From contig JAOZNB010000031.1 of assembly GCA_029933995.1 (NCBI GenBank), positions 1 through 13,226 of the forward strand: 13,226 nt of DNA. The letters run 5' to 3'. Below are positions 8,410 through 13,226 of this stretch, piece by piece. Below the pieces are notes generated by a model. The model was given only the letters and a program-made list of their open reading frames with translations, was not told where the DNA came from and made no database searches. The position numbers and the translations under genes are program-made. Each line of letters opens with the position of its first letter. The stretch's first letter is position 1. The DNA is from Candidatus Moraniibacteriota bacterium. Lineage in GTDB: Bacteria > Patescibacteriota > Minisyncoccia > Moranbacterales > GCA-2747515.

Positions 8410-8453
8410 AAAGTACACCACATTATTTATAAATAGTGTGATGTACTTTATTT
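8410..8453. terminator. Bidirectional terminator between the PEGA gene and the tRNA pair
   Basis: A long hairpin begins directly after the TAA of the PEGA gene. AAAGTACA pairs with TGTACTTT; after one C-A mismatch CACATTAT pairs with ATAGTGTG (one wobble) around a 6-base loop. The plus strand continues TTTATTTG and the minus strand TTTTTAG, so it can serve both converging units. Confidence 0.8.
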
Positions 8454-8454
8454 G

Positions 8455-8528
8455 TGGGCGATCGGGGATTTGAACCTCGGACCTCGTCATTATCAGTGAC
8501 GCGCTCTAACCAACTGAGCTAATCGCCC
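8455..8528 (-). tRNA. tRNA-Ile (anticodon GAU)
   Basis: A 74-base cloverleaf. GGGCGAT pairs with ATCGCCC, the D stem is GCTC/GAGC, and the anticodon stem CGTCA/TGACG encloses CTGATAA with anticodon GAT. The T stem CGAGG/CCCCG has an A-C mismatch at its third pair. The discriminator is A and CCA is not encoded. It lies 78 bases downstream of tRNA-Ala and is probably cotranscribed with it. Confidence 0.96.
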
Positions 8529-8565
8529 TTATTATATAAAAGAAATACATGTAATATCTTATTTT

Positions 8566-8602
8566 GGTGCTTGCACCGCATAACTATTGCAATAGCAATA
8601 GT
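8566..8602 (-). other. Two tandem hairpins between tRNA-Ala and tRNA-Ile
   Basis: ACTATTGC pairs perfectly with GCAATAGT around a 4-base loop (8583-8602). Immediately downstream on the minus strand GGTGC pairs with GCACC around two bases (8566-8577). Neither has a T run, so they are more likely RNA-processing or pause structures than terminators. Confidence 0.5.
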
Positions 8603-8606
8603 GAAG

Positions 8607-8682
8607 TGGTGGACCAGACAGGACTTGAACCCGCTACCTCCTCAGTGCAAGTGAGGCGCTCTACCAGATGAGCTACTGGCCC
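8607..8682 (-). tRNA. tRNA-Ala (anticodon UGC), CCA encoded
   Basis: A complete cloverleaf of 73 bases plus CCA. The acceptor GGGCCAG pairs with CTGGTCC and includes the G3-U70 wobble that marks alanine tRNAs. The D arm is GCTC-ATCTGGTA-GAGC, the anticodon stem CCTCA/TGAGG encloses CTTGCAC with anticodon TGC, and the T loop is TTCAAGT. The discriminator A is followed by CCA (8609-8607), unlike the other two tRNAs here. Confidence 0.97.
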
Positions 8683-8721
8683 AGATATTAACATTAGTCA
8701 AAAATCAATGTCACGAAATCT

Positions 8722-8750
8722 ATTGTAACAAAAATCTAAAAATAATGCAA
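8722..8750 (-). promoter_or_regulatory. Sigma-70 promoter of the tRNA-Ala/tRNA-Ile pair
   Basis: On the minus strand: TTGCAT (8750-8745), 17 bases, TACAAT (8727-8722). The start near 8715 lies about 33 bases before tRNA-Ala. It sits directly after the murD stop codon (8757-8755), and no terminator is visible between them, so murD transcripts may read into the tRNAs. Confidence 0.8.
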
Positions 8751-8754
8751 CCCT

Positions 8755-10155
8755 CTACAAAGACTCTACAACTCTCTTAAATTGATTACCTCTATCAAAT
8801 TCATTTGCAAAAATTCCAAAACTTGCAGCTCCTGGAGACAGCAGCACAACATCACCAGACCGTGCACCCATTGATGCAATTTCAACAGCTTTATCCATTG
8901 CATCTACAATCTCAAATGACATTTTTTCATCACCGTGATCAAGCTCTTTTTTAATCAAACGAATAATTTTATCTGTTGCCGTTCCCTTTATAAAAACAAC
9001 ACCCTTAACATTATGTACAATTGATTTTGCAAATTCAGTATATGATAAATTTTTATCAACACCACCCGCAATCAGAATAATTGACTCATCAAATGATTTC
9101 AGCGCAGCACAAGCTGAATGTGGATTTGTTGCTGCTGTATCATTGAAATATTTTACACCTTTTTTTTCTGCAACAAATTCAAGTCGATGTGCGACTCCAC
9201 GAAAACTTTTCACAGCAGCTATAATCTTTTTATTTGAAATACCATATGCTACTGTTGCACCAATTGCACACATAACATTATTAACGTTATGTAATCCTCG
9301 CAATGGCAAATCAGTTACAAACATTGCACATTCAATATCAATTCCGTTATTAATAAAAATTTCTCCATCCTCACAAAAAATACTTCGCCCACTTGATATA
9401 TGCTCATTATTAGCCACTGCAATCACATTACCCACTGCCTGACAACACAACTCACGTACAGTATCATCATCTCTATTACAGACAAACCAATCATTCGGTT
9501 TTTGATGAATAAAAATATTTTTCTTATCTGTAAGATATTCATCCATTGTACGATAATAGTTCATGTGATCTGGAAAAAAATTTGTAAACACTCCAATTTG
9601 TGGACTACTTTTAGCATTTGTTAGTCCTGACAATCGCCAACTGGATAGCTCAAAAACAACAACTGAGTTTTTCTTTAATATTTTCAATCTATCTAGTACA
9701 GGCATTTGACCAATTCCAATCTTTATTGGATTTTTTCCAGACTTTTTCAGTATGTGATAAATTAAATGAGATGTAGTAGTTTTTCCTTTTGTTCCTGTTA
9801 TCCCAATAATTAAATTTTTACACAATTTAAAAAACAAGCTTGAATCAACTTCAACAGGAATATTGTTACTAAGTGCAAGTTTTATATGTTTATTTGTCCA
9901 GGGTGCTTGAGGGGTCTTTATTACCATATCAACTTTTGTAAAATCCTCTTGTCTATGCTGTCCTAGGACATACTCAATATTTTTTAAATCCTTTAATTGC
10001 TCCAAGGAATGTGATAGTTCTTTTTTACTTTTTATATCTGTTGCAATGACTTTTGCACCATTTTCCACCAAAAAACGAATAGTGCCTACACCACCACCTT
10101 GTAATCCAATTCCAAAAACCGTTACTCGTTTTCCTTTGAACCACTTAATATCCAT
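8755..10155 (-). CDS. murD: UDP-N-acetylmuramoylalanine--glutamate ligase (MurD)
   Basis: The protein has 466 residues. In the cytoplasm it adds glutamate (normally D-Glu) to UDP-MurNAc-L-Ala with ATP, the second amino-acid step of peptidoglycan synthesis. A Rossmann-like N-domain has VFGIGLQGGGVGTIRFL (13-29). The ATP-binding P-loop is GITGTKGKTTTS (118-129). FELSSWRLSG (168-177) carries the Mg-binding Glu169. DHMNYYRTMDEY (196-207) has the conserved His197, and DKKNIF holds the expected carbamylated-lysine region. GVAHRLE (320-326) and YFNDTAATNPHSA (336-348) lead into the C-domain, which ends LLSPGAASFGIFANEFDRG. Some residues differ from the E. coli type: Arg174 replaces Gln in SSFQLE and Ala341 replaces Lys in NDSKATN. 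The ATG lies five bases after the upstream stop, with AAGGGG as ribosome binding site, so it is translated as part of the M50-amidohydrolase-murD operon. Confidence 0.93.
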   Translation of the reverse strand: MDIKWFKGKRVTVFGIGLQGGGVGTIRFLVENGAKVIATDIKSKKELSHSLEQLKDLKNIEYVLGQHRQEDFTKVDMVIKTPQAPWTNKHIKLALSNNIPVEVDSSLFFKLCKNLIIGITGTKGKTTTSHLIYHILKKSGKNPIKIGIGQMPVLDRLKILKKNSVVVFELSSWRLSGLTNAKSSPQIGVFTNFFPDHMNYYRTMDEYLTDKKNIFIHQKPNDWFVCNRDDDTVRELCCQAVGNVIAVANNEHISSGRSIFCEDGEIFINNGIDIECAMFVTDLPLRGLHNVNNVMCAIGATVAYGISNKKIIAAVKSFRGVAHRLEFVAEKKGVKYFNDTAATNPHSACAALKSFDESIILIAGGVDKNLSYTEFAKSIVHNVKGVVFIKGTATDKIIRLIKKELDHGDEKMSFEIVDAMDKAVEIASMGARSGDVVLLSPGAASFGIFANEFDRGNQFKRVVESL

Positions 10156-10160
10156 ACAAT

Positions 10161-11711
10161 TTACCCCTTAATAATAAGTCCTGAACGTACCCCTATATAT
10201 TTACCATACTTTACTACAACTTGTCCATTAATAATTAGACTTTTTACTCCCGTTGCATACTTGTATGGCTGTTCAACAGTTGAATTATCTTTAAAATTTT
10301 TCTCCTCAAAAATAACAATATCAGCTAACATGCCAGTTTTTATCACTCCCCTATTATCAATACCTAACTCTCTTGCAACTTTTCCTGTTGATTTATGTAC
10401 TGCATCTTCAAGACTTATAACATCATCTCTGCCAACACTTTGAGAAAATATCTTTGCAAATGCACCAAATGATCGTGGGTGTTCCATACAATTATTACGC
10501 TTTTGAATAGTGTAACCAACACCATTTGACGATATAACAGAATTTTTACTTTTTAAACATCGCACAATATTTTCTTTACTAACACTTTCTAAAAATACAT
10601 TTACTTGACCATCTGACGCAAGCAAAACATCTATAACAGCATCATTTACTGATGTATTTTGCACACGTGCGATTTGTGCAAATGTTTTTCCACAAAAATA
10701 ATCTGAACGCATAGTATGTGCAACTGTTGCTCGTGATAAATCAATACCGCTATCCATATCAGAAACAATCCGTTTTCTCAAATCCTTATTATGCAATCGT
10801 TCCAATAGCATTCTCCGACCACCATCGCTCACCCAGTCTGGTAACAATGTATACAATACAGTTGTTGAAAATGTATATGGATATACATCAAATGTTATAT
10901 TCCTTTTTTCAAGCTTACTAATAACATCTTTCATATCTGACCAATGTTTTTTTGAAGTGGATTTTAAATGAGAAATATGGATTTGAGCTCCAGACTCTTT
11001 TTGAATATCTAAGATTTCATCAATGGACTCCAACAAGCCTTCTCCTTCATCCCTTAAATGTGCTACATACAATTTTTTATTTTTTGCAACAATTTTTGCA
11101 ACATCAATTAATTCATCAATTTTAATATTCCTTTCATGAGAATAAATTAATCCTGTTGATACACCTAACGCCCCCTGTTTCAAACTTTCTGTAATATGTA
11201 TTTCAATTGATTTTTTTTCGTCTCTCGTTAATTCACGATCCATATCACCTACAATACCTCTACGCAAAGTTCCATAACCCACAAAAGTACCAAAGTTCAC
11301 AGATAATTTATGTTCTCCTACAACCGAAAAGAAATCGCTAACCGTTTGCCAATTAATATTTACTCCACCAACATCAACCCACTTACGCATGGAATTAAGC
11401 ATATCCTCATTATAAATAGGTGCTAGCGATGAACCTGAATTACCACCAATAATTGTTGTAATCCCTTGATGTAATAAACTTTCTAATTGAGGATCTTTAA
11501 ATAAACGCCACCGTGTATCTGATCTGTTGGAAATATCAATAAAACCTGGAGCAACAATTAAATCTTTTGCATCTATAATCTCCTGAGCATTGTCACCAGA
11601 CAAATCACCCACTTCTGTTATAATACCATCACTAATAGCAATATCAGATTGGTACTTATCTTCACCTGTTCCATCAACAACTGTTCCATTTTTAATTAAA
11701 ATATCATGCAT
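10161..11711 (-). CDS. D-aminoacylase-family amidohydrolase with substituted active site
   Basis: The protein has 516 residues and is clearly in the N-acyl-D-amino-acid deacylase branch of the amidohydrolases. It has a composite beta-sandwich (DILIKNGTVVDGTG, 3-16; LADIVIFEEKNF, 462-473), APGFID (54-59), GITTIIGGNSGSSLAPI (83-99), VAHLRDEG (216-223), HISHLK (245-250), YPYTFSTTVLYTLLPDW (277-293) and HPRSFGAF (411-418). Active members cut N-acyl-D-amino acids with zinc. Key residues are changed: the usual HTH after PGFID is S61-N62-R63, the Cys of GNCG is Ser92, and the catalytic Asp of SDG is Asn396. His218 and His248 remain, 30 residues apart as in the family. It may be a pseudoenzyme or have altered chemistry. 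No signal peptide is seen. It sits 21 bases after the M50 gene and 5 before murD, so a role with cell-wall peptides or D-amino acids is an inference from context. Confidence 0.88.
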   Translation of the reverse strand: MHDILIKNGTVVDGTGEDKYQSDIAISDGIITEVGDLSGDNAQEIIDAKDLIVAPGFIDISNRSDTRWRLFKDPQLESLLHQGITTIIGGNSGSSLAPIYNEDMLNSMRKWVDVGGVNINWQTVSDFFSVVGEHKLSVNFGTFVGYGTLRRGIVGDMDRELTRDEKKSIEIHITESLKQGALGVSTGLIYSHERNIKIDELIDVAKIVAKNKKLYVAHLRDEGEGLLESIDEILDIQKESGAQIHISHLKSTSKKHWSDMKDVISKLEKRNITFDVYPYTFSTTVLYTLLPDWVSDGGRRMLLERLHNKDLRKRIVSDMDSGIDLSRATVAHTMRSDYFCGKTFAQIARVQNTSVNDAVIDVLLASDGQVNVFLESVSKENIVRCLKSKNSVISSNGVGYTIQKRNNCMEHPRSFGAFAKIFSQSVGRDDVISLEDAVHKSTGKVARELGIDNRGVIKTGMLADIVIFEEKNFKDNSTVEQPYKYATGVKSLIINGQVVVKYGKYIGVRSGLIIKG

Positions 11712-11732
11712 ATTTTTGTATTTTTAGTATTA

Positions 11733-12431
11733 TTAAAATGAAATGTAAAAAAAGAAACTCCATAAATTTGTAAGCAGTATACGAAAAGGAATTGCAAAAA
11801 TAGGTATCATCAGCAATGCTAAAATTAGGAAAAATCCCCACCTCTCAAGAAACATCTGTATTTGTGGTTTTACTCGAAATATTGTAAAAATTAATTTTGA
11901 CCCATCTAGTGGTGGTATTGGCATTAAATTAAAAGCACCTAACAAAACATTCCAAAAAATAATCATAGCAAAAATAGTATATATAATTGCTAGTGGTGAA
12001 CCTACAACCACAGGAACAAGAGAATCCCAATTAGCTCCCATCAAATGATTCACTATTGTATTTTTTTGTACAATAGGAATATTTATCATAGATGCACCAA
12101 TAGCCGCCAATAATGCTAAAATAAAATTTGTAATTGGACCAGCAAATGCAACTATTACAGAACCCCATTTGTGCCAACGTAAGTTATGTGGATTATACGG
12201 AACTGGCTTTGCCCAACCAAATGCAAAACCCGTCATCAAAATCATAATGATTGGTAATACAATTGACCCCATTAGATCAATATGACGTATTGGCTCAAGC
12301 GATAACCTTCCAGCATACTTTGCAGTTTTATCACCAAGCCAAAGTGCAGCAACACCATGAGAAACTTCATGGAAAATAATACTATAAATCAATGTTACCA
12401 AATAGAAAGCTATAAGAATTACCTGTTCCAT
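11733..12431 (-). CDS. M50-family site-2 protease, short form without PDZ domain
   Basis: The protein has 232 residues from the ATG at 12431. It is an integral membrane zinc protease, of the compact type found beside the RseP type in many bacteria. FHEVSHG (His21, Glu22, His25) is the zinc-binding motif in the first membrane helix. LGDKTAKYAGRLSLEP (32-47), GWAKPVPYNP (72-81), AFAGPITNF (95-103) and the last ligand motif NLMPIPPLDGSK (Asp176) all match the family. Four or more further hydrophobic stretches follow. An in-frame TTG eight codons upstream directly abuts AGGAG, but the predicted transcript starts at about 12454, after that AGGAG, so the ATG is preferred. It is the first gene of a three-gene unit with the D-aminoacylase-like gene and murD. 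The substrate is unknown. Confidence 0.88.
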   Translation of the reverse strand: MEQVILIAFYLVTLIYSIIFHEVSHGVAALWLGDKTAKYAGRLSLEPIRHIDLMGSIVLPIIMILMTGFAFGWAKPVPYNPHNLRWHKWGSVIVAFAGPITNFILALLAAIGASMINIPIVQKNTIVNHLMGANWDSLVPVVVGSPLAIIYTIFAMIIFWNVLLGAFNLMPIPPLDGSKLIFTIFRVKPQIQMFLERWGFFLILALLMIPIFAIPFRILLTNLWSFFFYISF

Positions 12432-12460
12432 AAATAAAAAATATAAATAATACAACTCCT

Positions 12461-12489
12461 ATTATATAACATATTTAAAATATTGATAA
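12461..12489 (-). promoter_or_regulatory. Promoter of the M50-amidohydrolase-murD operon
   Basis: On the minus strand: TTATCA (12489-12484), 17 bases, TATAAT (12466-12461). The -10 is perfect and the -35 matches 4 of 6. The predicted start near 12454 gives a leader of about 23 bases to the ATG. Confidence 0.65.
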
Positions 12490-12493
12490 GGGG

Positions 12494-12516
12494 TAGTCAA
12501 AAGAGCTAGTCAAAAG
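12494..12516. repeat. Tandem direct repeat just upstream of the M50 operon promoter
   Basis: TAGTCAAAAG occurs twice (12494-12503 and 12507-12516) with AGC between, a 13-base period. On the minus strand each copy contains TTTTGACTA. The pair ends five bases before the predicted -35, where a transcriptional regulator could bind. Each copy also contains a TTGACT -35-like hexamer. Confidence 0.5.
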
Positions 12517-12538
12517 AAAACACTTAACCAACATGTAG

Positions 12539-12590
12539 AAAAATAAAAACCGCCAGTAGACATATTAGTCTTTATCAAAACTGGCGGTTT
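12539..12590 (-). terminator. Strong rho-independent terminator of the small-ORF locus
   Basis: AAACCGCCAGT (12547-12557) and ACTGGCGGTTT (12580-12590) form a perfect 11-bp GC-rich stem. The 22-base loop can fold further through AGAC/GTCT. On the minus strand the stem is followed by TTTTTATTTTT. It insulates the small-ORF locus from the M50 operon promoter. Confidence 0.9.
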
Positions 12591-12609
12591 AGTATGAACA
12601 CTCTTCCAT
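12589..12609 (-). CDS. Possible six-codon ORF (MEECSY) with strong ribosome binding site
   Basis: AAAAGGAG (12623-12616) stands six bases before an ATG that opens only six codons, M-E-E-C-S-Y, then TAA. The stop overlaps the base of the terminator stem. It starts 23 bases after the stop of the 45-aa gene. The site is as good as any in the window, but so short a frame may instead be a decayed gene start or a decoy or regulatory site. Confidence 0.3.
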   Translation of the reverse strand: MEECSY

Positions 12610-12632
12610 CTGTTTCTCCTTTTCTATCTAAA

Positions 12633-12770
12633 CTACTTTTTATCTCTTTTTTCTGATATTACATCAAAATCCTTACAATATTCCATTACAAGTTCTTCTC
12701 TTTGTCCAGGCGTTAACCTAAAATAAATTGGAGATAAACTCAAAATTTCTATTGCCTCTAATTTTGTCAT
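12633..12770 (-). CDS. Small protein of 45 residues, unrecognised
   Basis: The frame starts MTKLEAIEILSLSPIYFR and ends VISEKRDKK with a TAG stop. AAAGGAG (12785-12779) lies eight bases before the ATG and is the best Shine-Dalgarno site in the window, which strongly supports translation. The product is soluble-looking and charged: an amphipathic N-terminal helix (about 2-11), a short LTPGQREELVMEYC stretch with one Cys at residue 32, and a basic tail. No membrane segment, zinc motif or known domain is recognised. It is flanked by two terminators on the same strand, so it is either its own unit or is reached by read-through from the upstream promoter. No convincing promoter is visible between the upstream terminator and its ribosome binding site. 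Confidence 0.7.
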   Translation of the reverse strand: MTKLEAIEILSLSPIYFRLTPGQREELVMEYCKDFDVISEKRDKK

Positions 12771-12810
12771 GATATTTTCTCCTTTATGACATTTAAAGAA
12801 CTGTTACATT

Positions 12811-12861
12811 TGTAAATAAAAAAATAAAAAAAGATAATTTTTACACACAAAAATTACCTTT
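12811..12861 (-). terminator. Terminator or attenuator upstream of the 45-aa gene
   Basis: On the minus strand AAAGGTAATTTTT pairs with AAAAATTATCTTT (13 pairs, one G-U) around GTGTGT, followed by TTTTTTTATTTTTTTATTT. The stem is AT-rich but the T tract is long. The stop codon of the 31-codon frame lies at the edge of the loop, so translation of that frame would cover the first arm. Confidence 0.7.
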
Positions 12862-12936
12862 TACTTTCAAACAATATTCATGAGAAAGTATGCTTTTATA
12901 AAAATTATTACATTGTTTTTTATTTTTATTTTTCAT
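12841..12936 (-). CDS. Possible small or leader peptide of 31 residues
   Basis: The frame begins MKNKNKKQCNN at an ATG at 12936 and ends GNFCV with TAA at 12843-12841, inside the terminator hairpin. It is Lys/Asn-rich with three Cys residues and has no membrane segment. The predicted transcript from the promoter at 12957-12985 would begin about 14 bases before the ATG, so there is almost no leader. The GGAG upstream overlaps the start-site region and is poorly spaced. A two-codon frame (ATG-AAA-TGA) overlaps its start. Codon bias cannot separate it from chance AT-rich sequence, so it is a weak call resting on its position. Confidence 0.3.
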   Translation of the reverse strand: MKNKNKKQCNNFYKSILSHEYCLKVKGNFCV

Positions 12937-12956
12937 TTCATTATTTATACGACTCC

Positions 12957-12991
12957 ACCATATCATGATTTTGACAAAATGTCAAAATCAT
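12957..12991 (-). promoter_or_regulatory. Promoter with overlapping operator-like inverted repeat
   Basis: On the minus strand: TTGACA (12985-12980), 17 bases, TATGGT (12962-12957), preceded by TGA as an extended -10. A perfect inverted repeat, ATGATTTTGACA and TGTCAAAATCAT around three bases (12965-12991), covers the whole -35 and most of the spacer. It lacks a following T run, so it is not a terminator. The placement suggests repression by a dimeric regulator. Confidence 0.75.
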
Positions 12992-13075
12992 TTAACCCAA
13001 GTTCAAGGATTAGTTACAACACCTAATTGAGACATTTTATCAAGAGCCTGGCGTTACGTTATCTTCTTGAATATA
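12992..13075. other. Spacer after ispH, no recognised feature
   Basis: Between the ispH stop and the operator-like repeat there is no terminator with a T run and no convincing gene. A stretch in a second minus-strand frame (13013-13051) reads RQALDKMSQLGVVTNP before a stop; this looks somewhat protein-like but has no start signal. Confidence 0.4.
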
Positions 13076-13226
13076 TCAAACCTCTTTACGTACCTTTGTA
13101 AGTTCGATTGGCTCTGTGAACTCCATATTTTCTGCTACTACGTCCATTTTTTTGTGAACTGCACCTTTATCTACAAAATAATCAACAACTTCGCGAACTT
13201 TATATTCAGGTGCACTTGCACCAGCA
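13076..13226 (-). CDS. ispH: 4-hydroxy-3-methylbut-2-enyl diphosphate reductase (IspH/LytB), C-terminal end only
   Basis: The last 49 residues of a gene that enters from the right edge. AGASAPEYKVREVVDYF matches the conserved [TA]GASAP(E/D) segment near the end of IspH, followed in the family by a variable loop and ENxxFxxPxEL, here AENMEFTEPIELTKVRKEV. The distance from GASAP to the stop agrees with the family. IspH is the iron-sulfur enzyme that carries out the final step of the MEP pathway, giving IPP and DMAPP, and the GASAP Ser/Asn area contributes to its active site. The catalytic cysteines are outside the window. The stop is TGA; a second TGA-TAA follows in frame 36 bases later. The fragment shows that this cell probably makes its own isoprenoid precursors. 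Confidence 0.85.
   Translation of the reverse strand, partial: AGASAPEYKVREVVDYFVDKGAVHKKMDVVAENMEFTEPIELTKVRKEV

Noticed and set aside
8529..8536. TATAAT just upstream of tRNA-Ile
   Set aside because: It is only two bases from the mature tRNA end, so transcription would begin inside the tRNA; the upstream tRNA-Ala promoter is sufficient.
12432..12455. TTG start next to AGGAG for the short M50 protease
   Set aside because: There is no gap between AGGAG and TTG, and the predicted transcript begins after AGGAG; the ATG at 12431 gives a normal family N-terminus.
13013..13051. Protein-like fragment RQALDKMSQLGVVTNP after ispH
   Set aside because: It is bounded by stops within about 50 bases, has no usable start or ribosome binding site, and matches nothing I recognise; chance cannot be excluded.
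13040..13078. Possible reading of TGA as an amino acid, extending ispH past its stop
   Set aside because: All long frames in the window lack in-frame TGA, and the ispH end fits the family length, so the standard code is kept.
1..13226. CRISPR array, insertion sequence or prophage
   Set aside because: No regularly spaced direct repeats, transposase, integrase or terminal inverted repeats were seen; the VGIGT repeats are protein repeats, and the tail-fibre likeness alone does not indicate a prophage because a bacterial signal segment is present and no other phage gene is nearby.

Overview
The window is AT-rich bacterial chromosome. It reads with the standard bacterial code: a 1091-codon frame and every other long frame have no in-frame TGA. 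Weak or absent Shine-Dalgarno sites, the mix of a tail-fibre-like secreted giant, a PEGA-domain membrane protein, two different site-2 proteases and an Asp-box propeller lipoprotein point to a Candidate Phyla Radiation (Patescibacteria)-type genome. That assignment rests on gene content recalled from such genomes, not on a marker phylogeny.

Layout, left to right. 1-3274 (minus): the first 1091 residues of a secreted protein with nine [N]VGIGT repeats; its C-terminus lies outside the window. 3275-3711: non-coding, with promoters for that gene, a degenerate dispersed-repeat-like stretch and a terminator. 3712-6616 (minus): Asp-box propeller lipoprotein, then frr, then rseP, probably one transcription unit ending at a clear terminator. 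6658-6840 (plus): tRNA-Lys with its own near-consensus promoter and terminator. 6879-8453 (plus): PEGA/propeller membrane protein behind a promoter that contains a perfect palindrome. 8455-8750 (minus): tRNA-Ala and tRNA-Ile with their own promoter. 8755-12489 (minus): M50 site-2 protease, D-aminoacylase-family protein and murD, tightly spaced behind one promoter. 12539-12991 (minus): a compact locus of a promoter with an operator-like inverted repeat, a 31-codon frame, a terminator, a 45-aa gene with a strong ribosome binding site, a six-codon frame and a second terminator. 13076-13226 (minus): the C-terminal end of ispH.

Most of the genes concern the cell envelope: MurD makes peptidoglycan precursor, IspH supplies isoprenoid precursors (including the undecaprenyl lipid carrier), RseP and the second M50 protein are intramembrane proteases, and three other products are secreted, lipid-anchored or membrane-anchored. 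The two most unusual items are the D-aminoacylase-family protein, which has lost several expected metal and catalytic residues, and the small-ORF locus at 12539-12991. No CRISPR array, insertion sequence, transposase, integrase or rRNA was seen.
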